DNA of 64,000 nucleotides from Bacteroidota bacterium (GTDB lineage Bacteria; Bacteroidota; Bacteroidia; AKYH767-A; JAHEYN01): NCBI GenBank assembly GCA_023251555.1, contig JAHEYN010000013.1, positions 33,300 to 97,299 of the forward strand, read 5' to 3'. Shown piece by piece: positions 47,958 to 59,600 of this stretch (position 1 is its first letter; each line of letters starts with the position of its first letter). The notes under the pieces were generated by a model. It saw only the letters and a program-made list of their open reading frames with translations, ran no database searches and was not told where the DNA came from. The position numbers and the translations under genes were made by a program.

Positions 47958-49889
47958 TTATTGCTTTATAAATTTAACTTGCGATTGTTCGTTTATTGAA
48001 CCTGCTTTTAGAAAATACATTCCCTGTGGCAGTTCATTGATATTTAATTTCAAGTCGTTCATTCCCTTTACGGCTTTTACTTTTTCATTTTTCACAACAT
48101 TTCCTACAACATCTGCTACAGAAATATTTATTTCGGAAGCCCTTGCCGAGTAGAATTCACAATGCAATTCATTTTCTGACGGTACGGGATAAATACTTAT
48201 TATTGATTTATCGGTTTGCCGGTTGTTGATTGAAATGGTTTTAGAATAAGTGAAGTTTCCATCATAGTCAACCTGCTTAAGGCGGTAATAATTTACTCCC
48301 GAAAATAGGTGTTCATCAATGAATGAATAATTCTTTTCAAAAGTTGAATTACCGGCGCCTTGTATTTTTCCTCTTAGAGCAAAGTTAACCCCATCGCTGC
48401 TTTGCTCTATTTCAAAATAATCGTTGTTTGATTCGCTTGCTGTTTCCCAATGAAGTTCAACAGAAGAAAAATTTAAAATTTTCCCAAAAAAATCAAGCCA
48501 TTCTACAGAAAGTACTTGGCACAATATAGTTGTAACAGTAGCAACATTTGCATTAGTGGTTAAAGCAATACTAGTTGCAGAGGAAGCCCCCGTACCTGGC
48601 GTAACACTGTAATTACTTGTTGTCAACCAAGGGGTAATTGTAAATTCCGAAAAAGGTATTGTCATGCTATTACATCCGCTTGCTCCCGTAGCATCCGTTT
48701 TTATGAGATAGGCATCAGCACCACCTCCGAAGCTGGATGTTTGAAGTGTAGCGATATATCCTCCGTCACTGGTAAGACTTAATAAATTTCCCCCTCCCCA
48801 AAAAGTATATTCTGCCGCTGAACCTCCGAGTAAATTAGACCACTGTAAAGTTCCCGCAGCATCGGTTTTAAACAGCCAGGCGTCCTGCACACCGAAACCA
48901 CCATAAGAATATCCAAGTACCGTATATCCTCCATCTGTTGTTTGCCTTACTGATACGCCTCCCTGTGCAGCAGAAGCAAGTCCGGAAGGCTGATACCTCT
49001 TTGCCCACTGTACGGTTCCTGCAGGATCGGTTTTTATAAGCAATGCAGAATTATTAGTAAAAGCAGAAGCAGGAAAATTACTCTGTGAAAAACCTGTAAT
49101 AATATATCCTCCATCAGTTGTTTGTTCAACAGCATATCCGTAATCATCCTTTGTTCCACCGTAAAGGTATGACCACTGAACCGTGCCTGCGGAATTTGTT
49201 TTCACAAGAAATACTTCATTTAATGCAGCAGAACTTGAAGCGCCGGTAAGAATAAATCCGCCATCGGTTGTTTCCCGGACACAATAACCATACTCCCAGT
49301 TTCCGAGTCCGCTTGTTTTGCTCCACATAAAATTACCATTGGCATCTGTTCTCAGGAGGTAATAATCGGGATTGTTGGAAACTCCATAAGTGTTTGTATA
49401 ACCAAGCGCTATATAGCCCCCGTCGCTGGTCTGATCTATTCCGAAAAACTGATCCATCTTGGTTCCTCCATAAGAAAATCCCCACTGAACTGTCCCAAAA
49501 GCATCTGTTTTAAAAAGTGTGGGATAACAGGGACACACTCCTGCTCCCTGATCAAGATAACCGGCAACAATAAATCCTCCATCTGAGGACATTGTTCCGC
49601 CCTGAGTGTATTCAGTATTTGCTGATGTGCCATACACATTCGACCACTGAAGAACCCCGCAGCCATCTGTTTTTACAATGTAAAAATTGTTGCTACCCAA
49701 TGATTGTGTGCGCCCAATCATTCCGAATCCCCCATCAGTTGTTTGAAATACTGAATATCCATTATCCCCTGCGGCAGTTGAACCTCCGTATTTCATTTGA
49801 AAAGTTGGACACTGGGCAAAGCTATAATAGCAAAGATGAAAAACAGAAATGGTGAAAATGGAAATACGAAGAGCACGTTTCTGTTTCAT
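47958..49889 (-). CDS. Repeat beta-propeller protein with T9SS type A sorting domain
   Basis: Repeats GTVQWSYLYGGTKDDYGYAVEQTTDGGYIITGFSQS; CTD ISIYPVPSENELHCEFY...GMYFLKAGSINEQSQVKFIKQ. Confidence 0.9.
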   Translation of the reverse strand: MKQKRALRISIFTISVFHLCYYSFAQCPTFQMKYGGSTAAGDNGYSVFQTTDGGFGMIGRTQSLGSNNFYIVKTDGCGVLQWSNVYGTSANTEYTQGGTMSSDGGFIVAGYLDQGAGVCPCYPTLFKTDAFGTVQWGFSYGGTKMDQFFGIDQTSDGGYIALGYTNTYGVSNNPDYYLLRTDANGNFMWSKTSGLGNWEYGYCVRETTDGGFILTGASSSAALNEVFLVKTNSAGTVQWSYLYGGTKDDYGYAVEQTTDGGYIITGFSQSNFPASAFTNNSALLIKTDPAGTVQWAKRYQPSGLASAAQGGVSVRQTTDGGYTVLGYSYGGFGVQDAWLFKTDAAGTLQWSNLLGGSAAEYTFWGGGNLLSLTSDGGYIATLQTSSFGGGADAYLIKTDATGASGCNSMTIPFSEFTITPWLTTSNYSVTPGTGASSATSIALTTNANVATVTTILCQVLSVEWLDFFGKILNFSSVELHWETASESNNDYFEIEQSSDGVNFALRGKIQGAGNSTFEKNYSFIDEHLFSGVNYYRLKQVDYDGNFTYSKTISINNRQTDKSIISIYPVPSENELHCEFYSARASEINISVADVVGNVVKNEKVKAVKGMNDLKLNINELPQGMYFLKAGSINEQSQVKFIKQ

Positions 49890-49983
49890 GGATTATAATG
49901 TAAAACTTCAGCTAAAGTTGTATGGTTAATGTAAGCACTTGTGTAAGGGAGATCAAAAGAAGAACCAGCAGGGTATTTATACT

Positions 49984-52941
49984 TTATTGTTTTATAAATT
50001 TTATCTGCGATTGTTTCGTATCTGTGTTTATTTTCAGGAAGTACATTCCATCCGATAACGTTTCAATACTGATTTGTGATTTATTCATTCCCCGGTTTGA
50101 CTTTGTTTGTTCATGAACTATAATGTTTCCACATACATCTATAAGATAAATGTTTACGATAGAGTTTTCTTCTGCATAAAATTCATAGTTCAGTTCTTTA
50201 CCGGATGGAATGGGATAAATACTTATTGTTGATTTATTAATTTGCTTATTGTTGATTGAGATAGCTTTTGAATAAGTGAATTTTCCATTGTAATCAACCT
50301 GCTTAAGGCGGTAATAATTTATTCCTGCATACGGGTTTTTATCTATGAAAGAATAATTTGTATTGGGATTTATATTTCCCGCTCCTTTTATTCTTCCAAT
50401 TTCTTCAATATTATTTTCGTGCCTGGTTTCGTCATTCAGGCGTCCATCTATACTTCTTTCGACTATGAAATAATCGTTATTATTTTCAGTGGCAGTCGTC
50501 CAGTTCAAAATGTTTACAGATCCTTCATTGTGTCCTTTAAAGGAAAGATATTCTACAGCCAATGGAGCGCATACATTAAAAAAGGACGAAATGGTGTTTG
50601 ATCCATAATTAGCTACTGTAACATCAGCCCTTGCATCACCATCCATGTCACCTACCGAAACACCCCAGGGTGTAGTTCCTGTTGCATAATCAACTTTTGG
50701 GTCAAAGTTAATAGTTCCGATCGTGCTGGTGTTTAGGAATACAGATATCGTGGCTGCAGTCTGGTTCGTTGTTACAAGGTCAGGGATCCCGTCACCATTT
50801 AAATCACCAATGTCAATGCTATTGGGGAGAGTTCCGGTTGTAAAATCAACTTTTGGATCAAAAGAAATAGTTCCGGGCGTACAGGTATTTCTGAATATTG
50901 AGATAGTATTTCCGGTGGTGGGATGAGAATTCGGTACTGCAATGTCGATTTTGTCATCACCATCAATATCACCTGTCGATAAGGCAAAGCCGGCCGGCCA
51001 GGTTCCTGTTACAAAATCAACTTTTAAGTCGAAGGAAGTGGCTGCTATAGTTCCGGATATGCCTTTGTTCCTGAATATTGACAGAGTGTTGGCAGTGTTA
51101 TTATCAACAACAATGTCAATCCACCCATCACTGTCAAAATCGGCTAAAGCAATGCCATAAGGTTTGGCGCTCACAGCACAGGAAAGAACAATACAGGGAT
51201 TGGGAATAAAATTAAAATATCCGGGCGAACTTCGGTTTTCTAATATTGACACTCTGTAGTTGGTGCCCGATGCAGTCACGAGTTCATTCTTCCCATCGTT
51301 ATTCAAATCTCCTATAGCAAGACCAGTTCCTGAATTTGAAATTGCGAAACTGTCATAAGGGGCAAAGGAGATAGCTCCGGGTGTACTAATGTTTCTGTAA
51401 ATTTTAATGTAAGTAGCCAGTGATACGGCAAGGTCAGGTTTGCCGTCACCATCCAGTTCACCTATAACAACATGGAAAGGACTGCCGTTAGTTGCAAAAT
51501 CAACTTTTGTATCTAATGTTATGGTTCCTGGTGCCGCACTGATGTTCCGGTATGTTGAAATTGTCCCCGAAGCATTTGCCGTCACCACATCCGGCTTGCC
51601 GTCACCATCCAAATCACCTGTTGAAAGCCCCCTTGGGCTGTTTATGCCTGCATAATCAACTTTCGGATCAAAGTAACCTCCGCAAACGTAGGTTACTTCA
51701 AAGGGTTTGAATGAGCTGGCAGTCAGGTTATTGGCAAGATTCGTAACGGTAATATATTCATAGATGGTACCTGATGGAACAATAACATCAAGTGAAGTCG
51801 AACTTGCAGCAGATACCGTGGCCTGAGTGGCTCCAAAATATACTGTGTTGTTTGCGGGCGTGGCATCGAATCCGGTTCCACTTATTGTAACGGTTGTGCC
51901 AAGAGGACCCGCGACTGGCGTAAAAGAAGTGATGACAGGAGGCACTCCCGATACTATGGTATGTGTTCCTTCTGCTGAAGCAGAGCCAAAAGTAGGTGGC
52001 AATGATATAGTAATATCTGCAAGAGTGACAGGGCTTACGGTTATTGTGTGCGGGAAGGTCGGTGCTGCAGAAATATCTGCAGTTATCCAGAAATAATTAT
52101 CGAAGGAGGCAGTTAAGGCTTGAGAAAAAGCAGCAAAGCTATGCACTCCTGGTCCCAGTGAAGTGGTTATATCTGTTCCAACTTGCACTGCCGAAGCAAA
52201 GATATCATTGGCTTTATACCATAATTGGAATTTTGCTATATCTCCGGCAACATAAGTGCCGGTTGTAGTAAATTGAAACCCGGTTACATTAGGGGCGGTA
52301 ATAGCAGGAAGATTCAGGTTAAACCTGTAAATAATATTTTTTGCTGTTGATGGATAAACATTTATTGATGGTGCAGCAAGGGCAGAACCCAATGTGGTTC
52401 CATTTGTTATTGTCTGCACGCCCCCTGCAGTGCAAGTGCTGGAAGAGGGGGCAGGAGAAGAAGTGATATCTGTGGTTGTAATTGCATTAACTGATATTGT
52501 TCTTGTGGCAACAGCGCCTTTTTTAGTGTTGGCAATTATCCAAAACCAATAGGTAGAGCTTGTTGATAATGCTGGCGAAGTAAAAGCAGGAAAAATCTTT
52601 GCACCGGCAGCAGCAGGTGGTGTAAGGGTACTTAACAGGTTAGTAGTTGAAAAAGTGCCGGTTGTTGTATAATATAATTGAAAACTGATTAAATCAGTAG
52701 CCGCATACGTTCCTGCTGTTGTAAATCCGACACCGGTAATGGTATATGGTGCTGTACTGCCGGTAACTACCGTAAAACTCTGCAGTATCACATTTTGTTG
52801 TTGTGCACCAATATTTGCTGCTGCAACGGTATTGGAACCAATATTAATTGTGTTGGCGGCCTCTGCTGTCTGAACGCCGCAGAATGTTAAGGAAAGAATT
52901 GGCAGCAACAATAGTAATTTAGCAAAATTTAATCTTTTCAT
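49984..52941 (-). CDS. FG-GAP/VCBS repeat protein with BNR-associated and IPT/TIG-like domains and T9SS type A sorting domain
   Basis: VDYAGINSPRGLSTGDLDGDGKPDVVTANA repeats; ITSFTPVAGPLGTTVTISGTGFDATPANNTVYFG; CTD ...GMYFLKINTDTKQSQIKFIKQ; ATG 52941. Confidence 0.9.
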   Translation of the reverse strand: MKRLNFAKLLLLLPILSLTFCGVQTAEAANTINIGSNTVAAANIGAQQQNVILQSFTVVTGSTAPYTITGVGFTTAGTYAATDLISFQLYYTTTGTFSTTNLLSTLTPPAAAGAKIFPAFTSPALSTSSTYWFWIIANTKKGAVATRTISVNAITTTDITSSPAPSSSTCTAGGVQTITNGTTLGSALAAPSINVYPSTAKNIIYRFNLNLPAITAPNVTGFQFTTTGTYVAGDIAKFQLWYKANDIFASAVQVGTDITTSLGPGVHSFAAFSQALTASFDNYFWITADISAAPTFPHTITVSPVTLADITISLPPTFGSASAEGTHTIVSGVPPVITSFTPVAGPLGTTVTISGTGFDATPANNTVYFGATQATVSAASSTSLDVIVPSGTIYEYITVTNLANNLTASSFKPFEVTYVCGGYFDPKVDYAGINSPRGLSTGDLDGDGKPDVVTANASGTISTYRNISAAPGTITLDTKVDFATNGSPFHVVIGELDGDGKPDLAVSLATYIKIYRNISTPGAISFAPYDSFAISNSGTGLAIGDLNNDGKNELVTASGTNYRVSILENRSSPGYFNFIPNPCIVLSCAVSAKPYGIALADFDSDGWIDIVVDNNTANTLSIFRNKGISGTIAATSFDLKVDFVTGTWPAGFALSTGDIDGDDKIDIAVPNSHPTTGNTISIFRNTCTPGTISFDPKVDFTTGTLPNSIDIGDLNGDGIPDLVTTNQTAATISVFLNTSTIGTINFDPKVDYATGTTPWGVSVGDMDGDARADVTVANYGSNTISSFFNVCAPLAVEYLSFKGHNEGSVNILNWTTATENNNDYFIVERSIDGRLNDETRHENNIEEIGRIKGAGNINPNTNYSFIDKNPYAGINYYRLKQVDYNGKFTYSKAISINNKQINKSTISIYPIPSGKELNYEFYAEENSIVNIYLIDVCGNIIVHEQTKSNRGMNKSQISIETLSDGMYFLKINTDTKQSQIKFIKQ

Positions 52942-52971
52942 AGTTCCGTTTCTCCTGATTTTTAAAATCAA

Positions 52972-55900
52972 TTATTGTTTTATAAATTTTATTTGAGATT
53001 GTTGGCTTATTGAACTTACCTTTAAAAGGTACACCCCCTGTGACAGTTCATTGATATTTAATTTCAAGTCGTTCATTCCTTTTATTGTTTTTATTGCTTC
53101 ATTCTTAACAACATTTCCCACAACATCTGATATAGAAATATTTATTTCAGAATTCCTCTTTGAGTAAAATTTACAGTTCAATTCTTTATTCGCAGGAACA
53201 GGATAAACAGAAATCGGGAAGTCAGAAACCGGGAGTTGAACAGCAACAATTTTCGAATAGGTAAATCCTCCGTCAAAATCGACTTGTTTCAAACGATAAT
53301 ACACTTCAGATCCGCTAAGTGTAATATTTTGGTCATTGAATTTATAATTGATTGATGTACTAGTGTTGCCTGCTCCCTTTATTGTTCCTATTGCTTGCCA
53401 GCCACTCTCATCTTTTCTTTCTATTGTAAAGAAATCATTATTGATTTCAGCAGCGGTTGTCCATTCTAATAAATTTACATTGCCTGCATTTTTTCCTGAA
53501 AAAGAAATATATTCTACGGGCAGAGGTACAGCACATCCTCCTCCGAATGTGATTTTTCGGATACGCTGACCAACATTATCTGACTCATATACATTTCCGT
53601 ATGCATCTACAGCCACCCCTCTGGGATTATATACCGTTGCACTGGTAGCAGGAATTCCATCGCCATTATAAATACAAGCGATTCCCGTCCCCGCTATTCT
53701 GGTAATAATTCCCGTGACCGCATCTATTTTCCTGATGCAGCAATTTTGTTCATCTGCCAGATAAACATTGCCTAAAGCATCAACAGCCACTTCCCCATCA
53801 ATGGGATATATTTGAGCAGCAGTGGCCAATCCCCCATCGCCTGAGAATCCGATAGTCCCATTTCCTGCTACAGTGCTGATAATTCCTGTTGTAGCAGTTA
53901 CTTTACGGATACGTCCCCCCCATCCATCGAGTATATAAACATTTCCTGATGCATCAACTGCAACCCCGACAGGAGAGTTCAGGTCTGACGTTGTAGCTGG
54001 AACTCCGTCAGTATAAACATATCCAAATCCGCCGGTTCCTGCTATCGTAGTTATTATTCCTGTGCTGACATTTATTTTCCGGACCATTCCGCTGCTTCCT
54101 CCGGTATTATATCCGCCACCGGCTATATAAACATTTCCTGATAAATCAACAGCTACAGAAAAAGGGCTGTTTACTTCTGCAGCGGTAGCAAGGCCTCCAT
54201 CACCGGAAGTATTTGCATTTCCATTTCCTGCAATTGTACTTATGATTCCTGTGCCAGCAGCTACTTTACGGATTCTGTTATTAAGCTGATCAGCTATATA
54301 AATATTTCCTGATGCGTCAACTGCAATGCCACATGGCTGATTTAATTCTGCTGCAACAGCAGGCCCTCCGTCACCGGAAAAAGATCCTCCTCCATAAGGG
54401 CCTCCCACACCGGCTATTTCGGTTATTATGCCCGTAGTCATATCTATCTTTCGGGCATGATGAAACACAGGATCTGTAAAGTATAGATTACAAGAAGCAT
54501 CAAGTGCCAGTTGTTCAGGATACATAATATCTGCCGCAGTGGCGAGGCCTCCGTTTCCTGAGAATCCTCCATTTCCTGTTCCGGCAATAGTAGATATGAG
54601 GGGAGTAGTATAAAGTACAATAGGCCTGTTCCCCGAAGGGGCCTGAGTAGCAGGAGTTTTTGCTGTGCCAACAGTCAGTGAGGTGCATTCTGCATCAATC
54701 ACATTGCCTGCACCGGCTGTTCCTGATACATCATAAGTAAGCCAGAAATAATTTGTGCCTAATGTTAAGGTTTGTGTTCCCGTAATATTATAAGTTGTCG
54801 GGGTTGCAGGAGGAGAAGCGTATGCAGATCCAAATTGGTTTATTGCAGCAAACACAGAACTGTTTCCGGTGTACCATAGTTTTGCATTGCTTATATCTGC
54901 CACGCTGGTAGTCCCTGTAGTTCTGAAAGTAAAGCTGGTTGCACTCAATGGAGATCCATTGCTGACTGTAGTAACTATTTCTATTCCGACTACCTGTGCC
55001 GTAGTCGTTCCCTGTGTTACCGATGTGGTGTTATTTTGAGTTGTTATGCAGGAGCCATATTGCATGTTTTGAATCAGCCTGGTCCCTGCAGGTATTGTCA
55101 CAGCAGGTGTTCGCACTTTTCCTCCAACAGTAATGGATGTACATTGCCCATCTATGGAGTTATTTAAAGTGGCTCCGGAAGGAACATCATAAGTAAGCCA
55201 AAAATAGTTAGTGCCCACAACCATGGTCGCAGAGCCCGCTATATTGAATGATCCATTTGGTGCACCGATAGTACTCCCGAACTGAGTTGCGGAAGCTACA
55301 CTAAAAACAGATACATTAGATGTGTACCATACTTTGGCATTTGTTATGTCCGTTGCCGGAGCAGTGGTTCCCGTAGTGTTAAATGTAAAGTTTGTTACAT
55401 TATCTGCCTGTGTCATAACAATTTGCACCCCAATGACTTCATTGCTTGTGGTCGAAGTCCCAACTGCAGTGGTAGTATTTTGAGTAGTAGTGCTGGAAGT
55501 AAAGGCATCGTATATTGTTCTTGTCCCTGCGGGTGTGGTTACAGCAGGAGTTCGGGATACTCCTCCTACTATGAAGGACGAGCACTGCGCATCTATTACA
55601 TTTCCGGAAACAGCTCCTGAAGGCACATCGTAGGTAAGCCAGAAGTAATTTGTGTTGGGAAATAATGTTTTGGTAAATCCATTAATGGTAAAAGGAGTTC
55701 CGCTTACCGGCGGTGATGCAAAAGTAGCTCCCAGTTGAGTGGCTGCTGAAAAAATACAACTGTTGCCGGTATACCATAGTTTAGCATTGCTGATATCTGC
55801 TACATTCGTTGTTCCGTTAGTCAGAAAAGTAAAACTGGTAGCAGAAAGTGCTGAAGTGCTATTATTGGTTATCACTTCAATGCCTATAACTTCCTGATTG

Positions 55901-56538
55901 GTGGTTGCTTTATATACTGTTGAGGTGTTGTTTTGAGTGGTGGTGCTTGCAGCATTGTAGGTCATTGCAGCCACAGGTGTTATATTGACTATATAATCTT
56001 CCACTTCTCCGTACCAATTATTATTTGATACAGGCGCTCCGGTGGATACAACTCCATCATCATAATCTACAGCGACGCGCATATTTTTCAATCCGGATGC
56101 TGATGCTGAAGCGGTAAAACTAAAATTAGCGGTGACAGGTCCCGTGCCTGAACTTAATGCTGATGTGCCCAACAGCTCCCCTGCATCAAGAAAATCCCCA
56201 TCACTGTTGTAATCAATCCATGCCCGTACTCTCATTGGATACCAGTTGGTTTGTGTAAAGGTCAGCGTGTAACTCCCGCTTTGATTTAATACAGCGGTTT
56301 GAGCAGTTGTGGCAGATGTTGCCCACTCTTCAAATTCAGATGAAGTTCGGTTGATAGTTGTGTTTAGTTTAACATTGGTAAACCCATTACCACAGCCACT
56401 GCATAGTGGAATAGGAACTGTAATTGCAGGAGGAGAAGTTATGCAACCACCATAGGTCTTGTTAAATAATAATATCATTAATGAGGTTACTGTTAAAAAT
56501 AATTTTGCAGTTACAAAGGGGGGTATTGTCTTTGGCAT
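52972..56538 (-). CDS. GEVED domain, three tandem BNR-associated modules, six NHL repeats, T9SS type A sorting domain
   Basis: MRVRAWIDYNSDGDFLDAGE; SNAKLWYTGNSxxF..LGTNYFWLTYDV x3; GDGGLATAAEVNSPFSVAVDLSGNVYIAG x6; ..IKFIKQ. Confidence 0.9.
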   Translation of the reverse strand: MPKTIPPFVTAKLFLTVTSLMILLFNKTYGGCITSPPAITVPIPLCSGCGNGFTNVKLNTTINRTSSEFEEWATSATTAQTAVLNQSGSYTLTFTQTNWYPMRVRAWIDYNSDGDFLDAGELLGTSALSSGTGPVTANFSFTASASASGLKNMRVAVDYDDGVVSTGAPVSNNNWYGEVEDYIVNITPVAAMTYNAASTTTQNNTSTVYKATTNQEVIGIEVITNNSTSALSATSFTFLTNGTTNVADISNAKLWYTGNSCIFSAATQLGATFASPPVSGTPFTINGFTKTLFPNTNYFWLTYDVPSGAVSGNVIDAQCSSFIVGGVSRTPAVTTPAGTRTIYDAFTSSTTTQNTTTAVGTSTTSNEVIGVQIVMTQADNVTNFTFNTTGTTAPATDITNAKVWYTSNVSVFSVASATQFGSTIGAPNGSFNIAGSATMVVGTNYFWLTYDVPSGATLNNSIDGQCTSITVGGKVRTPAVTIPAGTRLIQNMQYGSCITTQNNTTSVTQGTTTAQVVGIEIVTTVSNGSPLSATSFTFRTTGTTSVADISNAKLWYTGNSSVFAAINQFGSAYASPPATPTTYNITGTQTLTLGTNYFWLTYDVSGTAGAGNVIDAECTSLTVGTAKTPATQAPSGNRPIVLYTTPLISTIAGTGNGGFSGNGGLATAADIMYPEQLALDASCNLYFTDPVFHHARKIDMTTGIITEIAGVGGPYGGGSFSGDGGPAVAAELNQPCGIAVDASGNIYIADQLNNRIRKVAAGTGIISTIAGNGNANTSGDGGLATAAEVNSPFSVAVDLSGNVYIAGGGYNTGGSSGMVRKINVSTGIITTIAGTGGFGYVYTDGVPATTSDLNSPVGVAVDASGNVYILDGWGGRIRKVTATTGIISTVAGNGTIGFSGDGGLATAAQIYPIDGEVAVDALGNVYLADEQNCCIRKIDAVTGIITRIAGTGIACIYNGDGIPATSATVYNPRGVAVDAYGNVYESDNVGQRIRKITFGGGCAVPLPVEYISFSGKNAGNVNLLEWTTAAEINNDFFTIERKDESGWQAIGTIKGAGNTSTSINYKFNDQNITLSGSEVYYRLKQVDFDGGFTYSKIVAVQLPVSDFPISVYPVPANKELNCKFYSKRNSEINISISDVVGNVVKNEAIKTIKGMNDLKLNINELSQGVYLLKVSSISQQSQIKFIKQ

Positions 56539-56605
56539 TAAGTAATTATTTTAATATTTAATTTGAACATATGAAAGAAGTGAAGAGGCCCGGCCTCTCA
56601 TCCGG

Positions 56606-59600
56606 TTATTCTTTAATAAATTTCGCCTGGAACTGCTGCGCGTCATTATTAATGCTCAGGAAATAGACCCCCCGGGGGAGGTTATAAACAGGGATCTCCA
56701 TCTTGCTGATTCCGCGCTTCCCCTGTTTCTGTTCCCGGTAAATAACATTCCCGAGAACATCTGTAACAGAAATGCTGATGGCTGATTCCCTCTCTGATTT
56801 TAGTTCGCATATGAGCTCTTTCTGTGCGGGGTTGGGATAAACATTCAGGAAGGAGTTTTCACTAATCCCTTTTACCGTGATTATTTCCGAGTAAGCATAC
56901 CCACCGTTTATGTCGGTTTCTCTCAGGCGGTAATATCTTATTTTCTCTTTTATGATTTTTGCGTCGGTGAAAGAGTAATACGTTGGGTAATGACTGTCAC
57001 CATTGGCTTTTACCCTGCCCACGGGTTCGAAGTGAATACCATCGCTGCTGCGTTCGGGGATATAATAATCCATGTTGTTTTCAGTGGCGGAAGCCCAGCG
57101 CAGCAGTACTTCAGCTGCGGCTGTTTTCTCAGCGGTGAAGTATGTTATTTCCAGCGGGAGTGGCACGGGGGTGCAGAGAACACTGTAGTCGCCTGTGATG
57201 GCCGAAGGAGTGAACGGCATGGCGTTGGTGGCTGCAGATCCTGCCCTGGGTGAAGCAGGAGAACTGTTGAAAGTAATGCTGGCACTGCTTAGCGTAACAT
57301 CGGAGTTGGGAATCATGATGGCCGTGGTTTTACAGGCAGTTTGCCCGTACTGGTCTGTTTTAATAAGGTAAGCATATTCCGTATAGTTGCTCATGGTGGT
57401 TCTCGTAGTGGATGCGATGGCATAGCCTCCGTCGGTGGTCTGCCTTACCACTCCCCGTCCGTTGAAATAACCCATCCCGCTCACATCCATCGACCACTGG
57501 AGATTCCCGTTAAAATCTGTTTTTATAAGAAGATTGGTATTGATATCAGTAGGATTGGCTGCGCTGAAGCCATAGCTGGAGCTGGTAATATCTAAAATCA
57601 AACCTCCGTCGGAGGTAATCTGCAGCGACTGAGGGGAACCCATAGACTCGAACGCGGTTCCGCCGAAACGCCTGGCCCACTGGAGGGCTCCCAGAGAGCT
57701 TGCCTTCACGAGGAGAGCATCCGAAGTGCTCCCGATGGTCCCGAGCATAACATAACCTCCGTCAGAGGTTTGTGAAACAGAGTAACCCCATTCGGAATCC
57801 GTGGTGCCGTAGGCTTTTGCCCAGCCGAGGCCTCCGGCAGAATTTGTTTTAATGAGATAGAAGTCATTCGTTCCGCCGGCAGTGTAGTTGATAGTTGTCC
57901 CGAAAAGGACGTAACCTCCGTCGGCTGTTTGTTTCGCGCTTGCGCCCCTGTCGGAATTCGAGCCTGAAGAGGTAGAGTAGGTGGCATTCCACTGGAAGTT
58001 GCCGCTTGCATCCACCTTCACAAGACAGGCGTCGAAGTTGGCCCTGAACTCTGTACTGGTGCCGCCGATAATATAACCCCCGTCGCTGGTTCTGGCAACG
58101 GACATAGCATTCCCGGAGCAGTTGCCGTAACGGTTTGACCATTGTACGGACATGCCCGTTGGGTCTACTTTCAGAAGATTGATACTTTGCCCGGTGGTGC
58201 TGTATGCACAGATCAGCCCGCCGTCCGCTGCTTCCACCATGTCGAACCCGTTGTGATTGCCACCGTCGTTAAACTTGCTCGACCAGGCCTGGTTGCCAAG
58301 GGCATCGGTTTTAGTAAGGTAGATATCCCATGGAAGGAAGGAGTTGGAAGTGGTGGCGGTAAATCCGAGTGTTGCGTAGCCGCCATCGCTGGTGAGTGCA
58401 AGCGCATGCGCTGCCCCGTAAAGGCCCTGGGAGGTTGCCTGGTAATTAACCTGGAATACTGTCTGGGCATATGTGCATGCGGTAGTAGAAAAGGAAGGGG
58501 TTGTTACACTGTGCTGGTTCCAGCCCCCGCTCATATTTTTTACCTGTATGGAGTTGGCAGCAAAACTATAACTGCCTGCAGGAGGATTGATCACTCCTCC
58601 CACGCTGATGGTGAAAGCGGTATTGGTATTAATAAGGGGACTGCTGTTCCCGGGAACATTGAAAGTGAGGGTGGTGCCCGACTTCGTGACAGAGCTTACG
58701 CTAAGCCCGTTAAAGGTGACAATAAGATTATTCTGAAAAGTAATTCCGGCGGGGAATGTAATACTGGCAGTGCCGGCGGGCGTCCCTCCCGTATTATAGC
58801 TGCATATTTGTGAATTAGGGTCTGCAGTAGTGGAGAGAGAAAAAGTGTAGGTGCTTGCGGATGTACATGTGTTGTTCAGCGCCACGGAAGCGACTCCCCA
58901 GTCTATATTGGCCACGGGGTTCGCAGAGCAGAGAAAATTTTTCGCAATAGTGTCATTGGCATTATTTGCATCACCCGCTCCTCCGTTGGGAAGGCTCGTC
59001 CAAATCTTTATAAAATGGGTGGCGTTTGAGAAGTTAAAACTGCCGATGGTAACGGTGGTGCTTGATCCGTAAGCGAGAGTGCCGGTCCAGCTGTATTGTG
59101 TCTGGGTGACTCCGTCTATCTGCCAGTTTATTTTTACGCTGGTGAGATTAGCGGGGTAGCAGGAGAGCGTATTAAAATAATTCAGGGTAACATCTACGTT
59201 GTACGTTCCTGCGGCAGGGATAGGGTCTGCGGGACTTACGATCGTACTGATACCTGCATCGGGATTAGGGAGCCTGAAGTCAAGCTGCATGGCGGCTCTC
59301 CTTGTTGTCAGCACCGTGGCAGGAGGCGTTGTGGCACCGCCCAGGCATCTTGAAAGCCCTGCGGGATTGTAGCTGTACCACGTCATGCCGGGAGAGGCAC
59401 AGGATGCACTGGGCATGTGGCTCCGGATGTATACTTTTATGTTGGAAGTGCCATTCCAGGAAAACGCCCCGTTTGTAATCCAGGTTTGCCACTGACCCGT
59501 AGTGGCAGTAATATTATCAGTTGTGCTGGAATACACCAGGGTGGGGTTGTCGGCAGTCATCTGGGCGTCAAAAGTGGTTGCTGCAGAAACAGTGGTTTCG

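Noticed and set aside
58142-58813. 223-aa plus-strand ORF
   Set aside because: Antisense to a repeat-rich T9SS protein; the open frame is a by-product of repeats and composition.
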